Positions 54,371-64,000 of a DNA stretch of 64,000 nt are shown piece by piece (positions within the stretch are counted from its first letter, which is position 1; each line of letters begins with the position of its first letter). The stretch is from Antilocapra americana (Eukaryota > Chordata > Mammalia > Artiodactyla > Antilocapridae), in the NCBI GenBank assembly GCA_007570785.1, contig ML660201.1:50676401-50740400 (forward strand), read 5' to 3'. Below the pieces are notes generated by a model. That model did not search any database. It was not told where the DNA came from and saw only the letters and a program-made list of their open reading frames with translations. The position numbers were made by a program, and so were the translations under genes.

Positions 54371-55887
54371 CCGCCCTATTCCATCCAGGCTCTTGACAAA
54401 TAAACTTCTGAATACCCTTGACCTCCTGAGCGGAAGTTACTCATGAATTTCTTCATTGTTCCAGGGACTTAAGACTATTTTCTCAATAAAAACCTGGTTT
54501 CCCCAAATGGGTGGTTTCTTCTCCCTACTTGGGATTTTTTTCTCTTGACAGAAATGGGGGTAAGGTATTCATACGATAAATATCTCTTTAGAAAGCTTGG
54601 TGAATTAGCTAAAGTGAGCATTCTGTTGGAGTCTTTCAAAAACAAAATTGGCTTTCTCATATAGGAAATACTTGAGACCCAGGAATCTGACCCTTAATCG
54701 ACTGAAAATACACACCCTCCTCATTCTTGAAAAATACTCTAAAGCAGTGTCTCTCAACATTTTTTAAAACCCATCTGAGCTGTATTAAAAGAACAATAGG
54801 ATGTCTTGTTTCCCAAATATAAACTTAACCACCCTCCCCTAAGTTTTGCATATTTCTTAGGAAAGGGGCAACAGTGACCTCTCCTCCTACCACTTTGAGA
54901 AGGAGCTGTCTGGCATTACTAGACTGTGCCCTATATATTAGAATTGCAAACTCAAAGGCCATGACGGGCTGGGTGGGTCAAAGAAGTGAGTAAAGAGGTC
55001 AGGAGAGCAAGGTGACAGTCGTGGTGGGACTTGTAATAAACTGGTAAATACACACCTTCCCCCCCTCCCCAAAGGGCTCACCAGATACACATGTGGGGCC
55101 CATTCTGGCCCATGTGCAGGCGATTTGAGATCCCTGATGGTTCTTAGGAGGACTTGGTGTGATCTTAATCTAGTTTGTCTTTGGGGCTTTGGCACGTGCA
55201 TCTCTAGAGCTGGGGGCTGAGAAAGCCTGCAGAGGTGTCCAGAGGAGGAAGCAGGGCCACGGGTGTGGACGCTTGGTAAGGGACCCCCGGAGCTGCCCAG
55301 GACCACTGCCACCAACACACCGTCCTGTGGCCCGGGGTCAGCTGTGCGTCTGCGTCTGCGGGAGACTGAAAACCATTTCATTCCACCAGTCCTGCAGTAT
55401 TGTGTTTTGCTTCTTCCCGAATCTGAGTTCTTAAAGGGCCTTCCTCCTTATGCCCTTCAGAGCCCTTCAAGCACATCCTGAACAGGAGGGAAGGGTCCTT
55501 TAACCCTTGGTTTTCTCACAAGCGTGCCTTCCCAGGCAAAGAGCAGTGTGTAAAGAATGCCAAGCAGGTGTTTTTATCACTCTCTATTTCCTGATCTGAA
55601 TTCATCCTTTCTGGCCAGGGGAGCAGGGGGCGCTTTTCAGAGGTGTCCCCTGTAGCACAACCTCCAGCATTCCCCACACCAGGTGGAGGAAGCGGAGAGA
55701 CTCCGTGGTTCTCAGGGGTGCCTGGAGCCCCCGCTGGCTCAGCCAGTTAGGACAGCTGGAGGAAGCTGAGGGGAGGGAAGCCCCTCGACCTGGTTGCAGT
55801 TTCAGCTTTTCAGCCACTTGCCTCCTTGAATTCTGCCAGGGTCTCTGAAACTTTGGCTTTCTTCCTCCTCTCCCTCCTCAGCGTCTT
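54371..55887. other. Unique sequence, no gene recognised
   Basis: AT-richer at 54400-54950. A 147-codon minus frame (54938-55381) has no domain. A CTCF-like core is at 55621-55634. Confidence 0.5.
55621..55634 (+). promoter_or_regulatory. CTCF-like core motif
   Basis: 'gagcagggggcgct' matches CACCAGGGGGCGCT except at two positions of the first triplet. It keeps the invariant AGGGGGCGC core, in the same orientation as the site at 33.9 kb. Confidence 0.45.
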
Positions 55888-56107
55888 GGCCTTCGCAGGT
55901 GGCGCTAGTGGGAAAGAATCTGCCTGCTGATGGGTTCAGATCTGGACTGTGGGTTCAGTCCCTGGGTCGGGAAGGTCCCCTGCAGAAGGAAATGGCAACC
56001 CACTCCAGGATTCTTGCCTGGAGAATTACATAGAGGAGCCTGGTGGGCTACACTCCATGGGGCTTGAAAAGGGTCGGACACGAGTGAGCCACTGAGCGTG
56101 CACACAC
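55888..56107 (+). mobile_element. Bov-tA-type SINE
   Basis: Sense copy: 'ccttcgcaggtggcgctagt', 'gtgggttcagtccctggg', 'ggcaacccactccaggattc', tail 'gggtcggacacgagtgagcc'. Confidence 0.9.
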
Positions 56108-56949
56108 AGGCTCCCTCCCTCCTTGGGGTCTCCGGGCAGCTTCCATGAGGTCACCAGAGTGGAGCAAAGAGGAAACCAACAGCACCCCTGGGTCTCCCTC
56201 CTTCCTTCCTTCTCTTTCCTCCCTTCTCTTCCTTCTGGCCCCTTCTCCCTGTCCCCCTGCTGTTCTTTTCCAGTCTCAGTCTCTCCTTCTAAACCTCATC
56301 ATTGGTGTCCGAGGCTTTCTTTACAGGAAGCACTCAAGAACCCACAAAGCTCACTGAGTGAGCTCATCTCTTCTGATCCCGTGACCTCAGGGTGGACGGT
56401 GACCCCGCTGGGGCGGGAACACAGACCCTGCAGAAACTCCCAGCTGCGCTGGTCCCTTACTTTCTGGAGAGCCCGTTGTTCAAGCTCACCAGCACACTCC
56501 TGCTTTGGTAACAGGAAGGGCACCACCTTCTCCGAAGCAGACGTTTCTTGAGGACTTATGATAGCAATGTCCTCATGTCGGGACTCAGGAGAGCACGCGC
56601 GCACGTGCGTGTGTGTGTGTGCGTGTGTGTGTGTGTGTGTCGGGCACTGTGTGAGCTGCCGTGGGGGGAAGCAGAGCAACGTGAAGACCCAGGTCCTGTT
56701 GGCACAGAGAGGACCAGTAGAGTTGGAGAGACAGGGTAGAAGAGTCAGTTAACTCGTCAGGACAGAAGGCAGGTTGGGTAGAGGGACTGGGCCTTCCGCA
56801 TCACCCCCACCCCCAGTCCCAGCTCAGACACTGTCCCTCCGCCCCACCACATACTCAGCAGATGGGTTCTTGCCATGTCACCATCAGATCAAATCTCCCT
56901 TCTTTCAAAGGTCCCCAGGTTCCCCCCTGCTCAGTGCTCACTGTGGGGT
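56108..56949. other. Unique sequence with a GT microsatellite
   Basis: Pyrimidine-rich at 56195-56290, (GT)n at 56606-56640. No gene recognised. Confidence 0.5.
56606..56640. repeat. (GT)n microsatellite
   Basis: GT run with one GC interruption, preceded by a CGCGCGCACG segment. Confidence 0.95.
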
Positions 56950-57080
56950 TTTTCACTCACTTAGTCGTGTCCGGCTCTGCTGCCTCATGGACTGCAGGCT
57001 TTCCTGTCCTTCACTATCTCCTGGAGTTTACTCAAACTCATGTCCATTGAGTCAGTGATGCTATCCAACTGTCTCCTCCT
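56950..57080 (-). mobile_element. BovB/Bov-tA terminal fragment
   Basis: 'ttagtcgtgtccggctctgc', 'ctcaaactcatgtccattga', 'gtcagtgatgctatccaact' antisense. Confidence 0.88.
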
Positions 57081-57230
57081 TGCCTCCTTGCTGTGGGGTG
57101 GGGGTTTGGGAGAGAGGTTAAAAGCATGGGAATTGAGCAGATGCCTCCAGATCTCGGACTTGGGCAAGCTCCTGTCCTCCTCAGTCTCTGCATCTGTGAG
57201 AATTAAAGACGAGCACCCGTGAGATGAATG

Positions 57231-57529
57231 AAGGTCGCTCAGTCGTGTCCGACTCTTGGTGACTCCATGGACTATATGGAATTCTCCAGCCAGAATACTG
57301 GAGTGGGTAGCCTTTCCCTTCTCCAGGGCCTCTTCCCAACCCAGGGATTGAACCCAGGTCTCCTGCATTGCAGGGGGATTCTTTACCAGCTGAGCCACAA
57401 GGGAAGCCCAAGAATACTGGAGTGGGGAGCCTATGCTTTCTCCAGAGGATCTTCCTGACCCAGGAATCGAACTGGGGTCTCCTGCATTGCAGGCGGATCC
57501 TTTACCAACTGAGCTCCCAGGGAAGCCCA
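57231..57529 (-). mobile_element. Bov-tA-type SINE with tandemly repeated head unit
   Basis: Antisense copy (57231-57409) followed at once by a second head unit (57410-57529). Both contain 'agaatactggagtggg', 'cctgcattgcagg' and a reversed tRNA head ending 'gggaagccca'. The unit is about 120 bp. This dimer form occurs elsewhere in ruminant genomes. Confidence 0.88.
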
Positions 57530-58239
57530 CTGGACTAAAGCACTGGATAAACTTTCGGCACGATTGCTGTTCTTGTTCCGGGACACAGCACACCCCCTTC
57601 TCCTGCTTTCAAAGCTCTTGACCGTTGCTGCCACCCCCCCAGCCAGGCTCCTTAGAGGACCCCAGATTCTCGCCAGCCAGACCAGGTCCCTCATTGTCTG
57701 TAAACACATTATGCCTTGTCCCTGTCTGCTCCGCCTGGAGTGAACCAGAAGTGTTAGGCTTGAGGAGAGGAGCTCCTGCCTCTCTCGCTGTGATTATAGA
57801 AACAATGTCCCACTTGTGTCCCCTTTCTACCAGCCTGAACGCCATCGTCTCCCAGTTTCTTGCCTGAATCCAGCCCCCTGCTGCAGCTGGGTGCCATCCC
57901 CCCTTCTCTGGGCTGTGGGAGAACTTCCCTGAGTTGATGTCGCTTATCCACATGCCCCGCTGTCACCAGCACTTGGTGGCAGCGGGACCCAGACTCCAGC
58001 TGGTGTCTGGATCGCTCTGCACCCAGCGTGGGACCCGGCTCCCTGGAGGTGCGCGGTTGATGCAGGTCGATGGGATTGAAAATTGCCTCGATAAAGCGAG
58101 GTGCACAGTCAGGCATTGCGGATGATTAGGGGCCAGAACAGATGTTAGCAGACTGTGGACCGGGTGAGCGAGGCAGGCGGGCTGAGATGAGAAGCAGGAT
58201 GAAGTCAGGAGGGTGCTCCCGGCCAGAGCCTGAGCCCTC
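57530..58239. other. Unique sequence, no gene recognised
   Basis: Frames of 120 (-) and 114 (-) codons overlap without domains. CpG slightly raised near 57960-58060. Confidence 0.5.
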
Positions 58240-58350
58240 TCCTCGTGCACGGAAGGAGACCGAAGCACGGAGAGGTAACGGGCCTGGCTCAATATCACAC
58301 AGCCAGTAGCGTGCAGAGTGAGGATTCAGAGCCGGGTCTGCAGACTCCAG
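58240..58350 (-). mobile_element. MIR SINE fragment
   Basis: 'gagaccgaagcacggagagg', 'atatcacacagccagtagcg', 'gaggattcagagccgggtct' antisense. Confidence 0.75.
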
Positions 58351-58840
58351 AGCCTCAAGCTGACTGTGCGTCCTTCTCTCCCGGCCCCTAGAAAGGCCTG
58401 TTTTGCTGCGAGCATGGGCTGTGTCTGCAAGCAGAGGAGAGCTGGGGACTCTTAAGGGGATTGCCACCCCTGGGTCAGCTGCCTCCCGGGGGGCTCTCTT
58501 TAAAGCCCAGCCCTGGGGGCCTGCTGATAGCTGCTCAGCTTGGATCCCACGTGACCACTTGTTGGCTCCCAGGACACCTGCAGGGTTTGCCTGGTATGTC
58601 CCTGGGGACCACTTAGCCTTCACGGAGCCAGACCCTGGGGACATAGAGTCAGCAGCCACTCTGGGCTCCTTGTCCTTGGGGCTTTGCTCTGGAGGGAATT
58701 ACATTCTCTCCCATCCTAAAGGTGGGCCTTGGGGGGAGTTCTGCAGGCACCCCACTAGAGATGGCAGAGTGGGCTGGTTGAGGATGTGGACACAGGAAAC
58801 CAGCTGCCTGGGTTCCAGCCCTGACCCCCCAAGTTCCTAG
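58351..58840. other. Unique sequence, no gene recognised
   Basis: Frames of 177 (-) and 145 (+) codons overlap antiparallel across 58126-58840. No domain character. Confidence 0.5.
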
Positions 58841-58930
58841 CTGGGAGACCTTTGGCAAGTCCCTTTCTCTCTCTCTCACTCTCTCTGCCTTGGTTTACCC
58901 ATCAGTAAAATGTAAGGGAGGGGTGAGAGT
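58841..58930 (+). mobile_element. MIR SINE fragment with (TC)n
   Basis: 'gggagacctttggcaagtcc', an inserted (TC)n run at 58866-58888, then 'gtttacccatcagtaaaatg'. Confidence 0.75.
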
Positions 58931-58937
58931 GGCAAGT

Positions 58938-58994
58938 TATTGAGCTGGCTAGCATCTTATGGGAAAACTTGAACAAACTTTCTGACCAACCCAG
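58938..58994. mobile_element. Mariner MITE, internally deleted
   Basis: 'attgagctggcta' then 'catcttatgggaaaacttga' and 'caaactttctgaccaaccca'. It is the left tip joined to the centre and right end of the same MITE family as 32.86 kb. Confidence 0.65.
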
Positions 58995-59181
58995 TGCTCT
59001 CCATAAAGCAGTTAGAGCACGCCCTGATGTATTAAGTCCCCAGCTCACTTTCTTCTCGTACTTCAAGCTCTTCTTTCTCCTTCCTTCTTTGTTAACAAAA
59101 GGCTGGGGACTGTCTTTTGCGTCTACTAGGCACACTGTGTGTGTTCATAGACGGAAGAGCAGCACGACTTATTTCACCTTT

Positions 59182-59320
59182 GCATGGATGGCATCACTGA
59201 CTTGATGCACATGAGTTTGAGCAAGCTCCGGGAGTTGGCCATGGACAGGGAAGCCGGGCATGCTGCAGTCCATGGGGTCGCAAAGAGTCGGACACAACTG
59301 AGCGACTGAACTGACTGATG
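59182..59320 (+). mobile_element. BovB LINE 3' terminus
   Basis: Sense: 'tggcatcactgacttgatgc', 'gagcaagctccgggagttgg', 'agtcggacacaactgagcga', ending 'ctgaactgactga'. CpGs are partly retained. Confidence 0.93.
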
Positions 59321-59639
59321 GGTTTAAGAAGCCTCCAGCAGTTATAAAGCTGATCTTTTTCTCACTCTGGTTGCTGGGGTAGGATGTCCTCTAACCTTCT
59401 CATACTTCCTGATTTGGGAGCCACCCCAGAAAACCAGACTTGCAGGCTCTCTGAGGCTGTAGGCAGGAGGGCTTGTGATTTCCTTCCCTGTAGCAGGCTG
59501 AGGGGCCAGGCAGACGCCTCTTCATGCCAATACCTCTCTTCATCCCCAGAGCCCACAGGCGCTTGGAAGGTCAGGGGCCATGTCCATGCGCTTCAGAGCA
59601 TTTCGTACAGACCAGCATCTAGGAGGCACCTGCTAAGTG

Positions 59640-59770
59640 AGCAGAGGGCCTGGGTTGAACCCTCTGTGACCTTGGGCAGGTTATTTGACCTCTCTGAGCC
59701 TCAGGACCATCATCTGCAAAATGGAACTAATAATCATTTTAGCATCACTGTTTTATGATTTGCTGGGCCG
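59640..59770 (+). mobile_element. MIR SINE
   Basis: 'ctctgtgaccttgggcaggt', 'tgacctctctgagcctcagg', 'catctgcaaaatggaactaa'. Confidence 0.88.
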
Positions 59771-59789
59771 GACCCGGGGCTGGAAAATC

Positions 59790-59900
59790 TCAACCTAATG
59801 GTCATAGTGTATAAAGTGGTTACCATTGGCCCCATTTCCTGATGAAGAAACAGACAGTTTGAGAAATTACATGGCTTACCTGAAAGTCCCCCTGGGATGT
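59790..59900 (-). mobile_element. MIR SINE fragment
   Basis: 'ccccatttcctgatgaagaa' and 'gagaaattacatggcttacc' antisense, a second MIR in opposite orientation to the previous one. Confidence 0.65.
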
Positions 59901-60059
59901 TTTGGAGAAGCAGCATTCAATACTATTGAGAACTGCACGTGGGACTGCAGATGGCGTCTCAGGGTTGTCGGAGCTGCCGAGGGGTTTGCGCCATGATGCG
60001 GACCTCCCTTCCTTCATCTCTTAAGTGAGAGTGTGCAGGGGGCTGAGATCTGGGGGCCT

Positions 60060-60175
60060 TAGGGGTCTGTAAGAGTCATATGACTCCTGTGCTGTGTGAC
60101 CTCGGACCAGCCCCCAGCCCTCTCTGGGCCTTTGTCTTCATCTGTAGACGGCCACTGTAGACCAAGTCTGGATCA
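60060..60175 (+). mobile_element. MIR SINE fragment
   Basis: 'tgctgtgtgacctcggacca', 'cctctctgggcctttgtctt', 'catctgtagacgg'. Confidence 0.75.
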
Positions 60176-60584
60176 GGAAGGAGGCTGGCTGCCTTGGTCC
60201 CAGCCCCAAGCCCGCTGACTGAGTCCAAGGATGAGGGCCTAATATCTGGACTCACAGGCGTCTGTTTTGCCAGGCAAAAGATTGACTTCTCACCCCCAGA
60301 CTGGGCTCTGGTCTCTGAGGCCAAAGTCCTGAGGCCTTGGAGACCCTCTCCAGCTTTTCCATCACAGAAGCTTCTCCAGGGAGCCTTCCCCGACTTCCAG
60401 GGCAGTTCATAGCAAGGGCTGCCAATAGCACCTGCCTTTCACTACACAGTCCAGCCTCCCTCTACCCCTCTGCACCGAGCATCAGCTATTAATTGGGCCA
60501 CTTTTATATGATGTTTTTCGATTACAAAGCAGGCACTTCCGTGACCATTCATCTCGCTGAATGGCGATCTAAGCTGCTATGCAT

Positions 60585-60770
60585 CGAGTACTTCCTGTGC
60601 GCCAGGCCCTCTGCTTCCCTTAGACTCGTCATCTCACTTCAGTGTCAAAACAATGATCCTGTGAAATACAGGGGTCCAGGTTTGCAATAAGGAAACTGAG
60701 GCTCAAACAAGGTAAACATCTAGCTCCTGGTCACCCAGTGATTTGAATCAAACCCCATGAGATAATCAGG
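60585..60770 (-). mobile_element. MIR SINE
   Basis: 'gagtacttcctgtgcgccag', 'ataaggaaactgaggctcaa', 'cctggtcacccagtgatttg' antisense. Confidence 0.75.
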
Positions 60771-60847
60771 GCCACCCATAACCTACACCCTTGGAAGCTG
60801 CCGTGGTCACCTGACTCCCTGGGACACTTGTTAAAATGCAGCTTCTG

Positions 60848-61161
60848 GGATTCCCTGGTGGTCCAGTGGTTAAGAATTCACGTCGGAATGCAAGGGACAT
60901 GAGCTCAATCCCTGGTCTGGGAGGATCCCAACTGTCTCGGAGCAACTAAGCCTGTTCACTGCAACTAGAGAAACCTGGAGTGCAGCGTAGTTCAGTTCAG
61001 GTGCTCAGTCATGTCCGACTGTTTGCGACCCCATAGATTGCAGCACGCCAGGCTTACCTGTCAACCACCAACTCTCGGAGCTTGCTCAAACTCATGTCCA
61101 TCAAGTCAGCACAACCAGAAGTAAATAGACAAATAAATCTTAAAAAAAAAGAAAAGAAAAG
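60848..61161 (+). mobile_element. CHR-type SINE with 15-bp TSD, itself interrupted
   Basis: Sense copy: head 'ttccctggtggtccagtggt', body 'gagctcaatccctggtctgg', A-rich tail ending at 61161. The TSD 'aaaatgcagcttctg' is perfect at 60833-60847 and 61162-61176. It is interrupted by a BovB/Bov-tA end at 60988-61109. Confidence 0.93.
60988..61109 (-). mobile_element. BovB 3' terminus nested in the CHR SINE
   Basis: Antisense 'tagttcagttcaggtgctca', 'gcttgctcaaactcatgtcc', 'atcaagtcag', after which the CHR text resumes at 'cacaaccagaagtaaat'. Confidence 0.88.
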
Positions 61162-61314
61162 AAAATGCAGCTTCTGATTCCATGGCTCTGGAGCAGAGAC
61201 CAGGACTCTGCATTTCTAACAGGCTGCCAGTGATGCTGATTCTGCCCTCAGAGAAGCACACTCTGAGTAGCAAGTCTCTGAGTGGCTGAGCCATTTGAGT
61301 TGAGACTCCTCTAC

Positions 61315-61475
61315 AGTAACTGCCCTAGAGTGGCAAGCCTCAGTTTACTCATCTGTCAAATGGGTGACATAGGCCTCAGCTTCTTGAGGTGAGGTGAGGA
61401 CTGGCAGACCTAAGACCTGTGAGATAAATGCCTGGCACAAAAGAGGTGTTCAGTAGATGCTGGTTCTTCTCCCTT
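61315..61475 (+). mobile_element. MIR SINE
   Basis: 'gcctcagtttactcatctgt', 'caaatgggtgacataggcct', 'gataaatgcctggcacaaaa', 'gttcagtagatgctgg'. Confidence 0.85.
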
Positions 61476-61499
61476 CATTGGAACTGTTCTGGGTCTGGG

Positions 61500-61735
61500 C
61501 GCACAACAGATGCCCAATAAAGCCTTGTGCGGTGGACCGAGCCTAACATTCTTCCTAAAAAGCAGAAAATAAACCATTATGTTTCCCTTTGGCATGCGGC
61601 CAAACCCAATATTAATTTTTTTCTTGAACTGCAGAGTTTCAGAAAGAAAGAAAAGCGAGTAGAGCAGCGACTGTGGGCTGAAGCAAGCCTCTGTAATTTC
61701 TGTAATTACAGAACGGGAAGCAAAACAAAGTGGGG
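61500..61735. promoter_or_regulatory. Candidate conserved non-coding element L
   Basis: Repeat-free block with two 'aataaa' words, 'cccaatattaattttt', and a perfect 16-bp palindrome 'ttctgtaattacagaa' at 61698-61713 centred on TAATTA. Homeodomain dimer site is the simplest reading. Function inferred. Confidence 0.4.
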
Positions 61736-62124
61736 GTGCAAGCATGTCCTGGGAGGAAGGGGCCCCCTTCCCAGGCCAGTTGCTCCCCGTCCTTGCCCCT
61801 GCAGAGCCCCCCTGGCTCCCAGTGGGTTCTGGGCCCGGCCCCTGTGCTAGACAATGGCGGCCTGAGACTCCGTCTTGGCCTTTCTGCCTCTGCCTAGGTC
61901 CCCACCCCACGCAGCCGCCCTGCCTGTCCCTCTGATGTGACAGCGGGACAGAGAGGGATTGTCCCAGGCAGCTGCCATGCGCTCCCCTCCCCCCAGCCTG
62001 CCATCTGGCCTTGGAGTTGGACTGCATATCGCCAGTCCTCCAGCAAGGCCAGGGGTGGGGGGGGGCCTGCCTCCAAAATGGATCCCCCACAACTCCTCAC
62101 CAGCTCTGGCCTTGCCTTGCAGCC
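61736..62124. other. Unique GC-rich sequence, no gene recognised
   Basis: A 226-codon minus frame (61410-62090) spans a MIR and element L, so it is not a gene. No exon supported. Confidence 0.55.
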
Positions 62125-62510
62125 AGAGTTCAAGTTACCATCATCCCTCGCCTGGACTCTCAGCTCTTAAGGAGCCTCCCCGAATCCACCCTTGCTGCTC
62201 TGCAGCCTCTCCTGGGCAGCCAGAGAGGACTCCTAAATGTAAGTCAGGCCAGCCCTGCCGCTACACCCTCCACTTTCTCCCTTCCCGTTTACCATGAAGT
62301 CTGAGCTTCTCACCATGGTCTCTGAGACCTTGCGTGATCTGGCCCCTGCCTCCCCCTAACTAGAGCTGTCCCCTCCTGCCCTGGACTCCCGCCCTCCTGG
62401 CCTCCATGCTGGCTCTCAATCATGCCAAACTTATGCCTGCCTCGGAGCCTTTGCACTTGCTCTTTCCTCTGCTTGAAATGCTGGATCCAAGATAATCACA
62501 TCTCTGGCTC
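62125..62510 (-). mobile_element. L2 LINE 3' region fragment
   Basis: 'tgagaccttgcgtgatctgg', 'ggagcctttgcacttgctct', 'cctctgcttgaaatgctgga' in the standard antisense L2 order. Confidence 0.8.
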
Positions 62511-62799
62511 CTGATTCAAACTGAAAAAATATTTGTTGTTCAGGCTAAATAATAAAACAAGCCCCAGGGCCAGTTTTGACCCAGTTTGCCTGATCGAGAG
62601 CTGCCGAATGCAACATGTCTTATTTTCCTTACCAAGCATGCTTCCTGCTTGGTTTGGCCTCATTTTTATCGGTGGCTTTAAGACCTGATCATAGAGCACG
62701 TCAAGGAAGCATGGAACATCGTGGGAACATCTTGAGCACCTTTCTGTCTCGAATCTCTTTCTCTAACTCCGTCCTTCACAGAGCCTCCTGGAGTGAGTC

Positions 62800-63245
62800 T
62801 TCTTCTCTAATATGAACTTGATCCCACTGTCACCCCTGTCCCATCCCCCTAAGTTCCCTAGCCTGAGTTTTGAGGCCCTTCACAAACTGACTTTCCTAGC
62901 TTAAAACCTTCCGACCTTTGTTTATGGGTTTCCCTCTACTGGGGGTGCCATTTCCCTCTTTTTGAGCCTAATGACCACATATACAGCCTTCAAAGTCCAG
63001 CTCAAATGTCCCTTCATCTGGGACACCTTCGCTGGCTGAATTAAGTCATTCCTTTTAGGCCTGTCTGCTTCATATACTCTCGCTGCACTGACGCAGAGTG
63101 TTAGGAATAGCTGTAGCAGAGCTATTTCTCTTTAGAGGCCATGACCTTGTGAAGGTCAGAGATCTTCTTGTCTTATTAATCCTTGCCATCCGAGTCCAGC
63201 CCAGCTCCATGCACACATGAGGCCCTCAGTAAATAGTTCCACAAT
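62800..63245 (-). mobile_element. L2 LINE fragment
   Basis: 'tgaggcccttcacaaactga', 'ccagctcaaatgtcccttca', 'tctgggacaccttcgctggc', 'atgaggccctcagtaaatag'. Second L2 copy in the same orientation. Confidence 0.7.
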
Positions 63246-63957
63246 AGAATCTATCTGCTGGTACCTGTCAGTTCACTGATTCAAACTCTGGTGGCCGTAT
63301 GTAGCTCAGAATGCAACACACTTGGAACAGCTGTCCCACTGCCAGTTCTTGGCACATGCTGAGTAAATGCTTGAATGAATGAATGAAGGTGTGCAGGAGT
63401 AGGTGATGAATACAGAGGACTCATTGCTTGTGGTCTCACATTAACCATGCCCTTTTGAATGCTGCCTTGCTGGAGTTCAGTTAATGACAGACCTGGAGGA
63501 CTATGTAGCTGGATTCCTAGTCTGCAGAACATTGCCACCTGGTGAGGAAAAACTGGGAGACGCTGGAGGAAGGTCTTAGCAACATGCCTCAGATCCAGAG
63601 ATGGTGAGGCCTGTCCTTCCACAGGCTCCACCAGCAGATAAAAGAGGAGGAGGGAAGAGACCTGCAGAGCCGTCCTCCAGACACGCTGGAGCTGCAGAGC
63701 ATAGGTGCTCCTTTCAGGAAAGAAGGGGTGACAGCGGTGGAAAGATTGTTTCCGCTTCAGAGATCATTCATTTTGTCGAAACACGGGTTCCCTTGCAGTA
63801 AACAGACACATTTCTGTGCTTTCTGCGTGCTGTTCTTTGTGATGGGGAGGTGACAGGTGAACCAGCCTGGTCAGGAATTAAAGTTCTCTGAGCAGCAGGG
63901 TATGAATAATGAGGCAGTTTCCCGGAACAGTTCAGGGTCCCAGGCTTTTTCATGAAC
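63246..63957. other. Unique sequence with L2 3' end
   Basis: 63350-63385 'tgctgagtaaatgcttgaat' plus (GAAT)n is an L2 3' terminus. No gene recognised. Confidence 0.5.
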
Positions 63958-64000
63958 GTGTGCATGCTCAGTTGTGTTGTGACCCTATGGACTGTAGCCT
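63958..64000 (-). mobile_element. Bov-tA-type SINE, cut by window edge
   Basis: Antisense start 'gtgcatgctcagttgtgttg', 'gaccctatggactgtagcct' running off the end of the window. Confidence 0.8.

Larger units (their letters stand above)
60805..61285. mobile_element. MER5-like hAT remnant split by a CHR SINE
   Basis: Left part 60805-60847 ('gggacacttgttaaaatgca') and right part 61177-61285 ('caggactctgcatttctaac', 'ccagtgatgctgattctgcc', 'actctgagtagcaag') fit the MER5 layout. The CHR SINE lies between them. Confidence 0.75.

Noticed and set aside
61410..62090. 226-codon minus-strand frame
   Set aside because: Crosses a MIR and the TAATTA palindrome block; no coding character.
1393..64000. 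tRNA genes at the SINE heads
   Set aside because: The box A/B-like text belongs to Bov-tA and CHR SINE heads. No cloverleaf with an intact acceptor stem is seen.

Overview
This window is non-viral vertebrate nuclear DNA from a ruminant, most likely a bovid. The evidence is in the repeats. Many tRNA-headed Bov-tA-type SINEs, many 5'-truncated BovB (RTE) LINE ends and several CHR-type cetartiodactyl SINEs lie over older MIR, L2, L1 and hAT debris. A bovine-type mariner MITE is also present. I cannot separate cattle, sheep, goat or another bovid by eye.

I recognise no intact protein-coding gene, rRNA, functional tRNA or CRISPR array. Nearly all open frames are chance frames. The exceptions are decayed retrotransposon ORFs: BovB ORF2 C-terminal pieces on both strands and an L1 ORF2 C-terminus at about 29.7-30.0 kb. 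The one strong gene signal is a CpG island at about 43.93-44.88 kb. It has several GC boxes, a purine/G-rich upstream flank and a probable untranslated first exon ending at a good splice donor (CAG|GTAGGAG, boundary 44392/44393). I could not identify the gene. The simplest reading is intergenic or upstream sequence at 1-44 kb, then a CpG-island promoter with exon 1, then about 20 kb of first intron on the plus strand.

Layout: 1-6.3 kb is mostly unique with ancient repeats. 6.3-7.4 kb holds CA microsatellites and a degenerate CA/CATA array broken by a 100-N assembly gap (6980-7079). 7.4-13 kb is unique, with two AT-rich putative regulatory blocks. 13-43 kb is a dense graveyard of ruminant insertions. 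Many have readable target-site duplications (TSDs), and several are nested: SINE split by L1, L1M split by a BovB end and by a mariner MITE, CHR split by Bov-tA, MIR split by BovB. 43.1-51.7 kb has no recognisable ruminant-specific SINE or LINE, only old MIRs and unique blocks. 51.7-64 kb returns to a sparser repeat mix. It includes a three-layer nest (hAT MER5-like / CHR SINE / BovB end) at 60.8-61.3 kb.

No new biological system is evident. The items most worth checking are the CpG-island exon, the repeat-poor zone behind it, about a dozen candidate conserved non-coding blocks, two RFX X-box palindromes, a 16-bp TAATTA-centred palindrome, two CTCF-like cores and the nested insertion clusters. 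Conservation and motif-binding statements are inference from sequence appearance only; no alignment was run.
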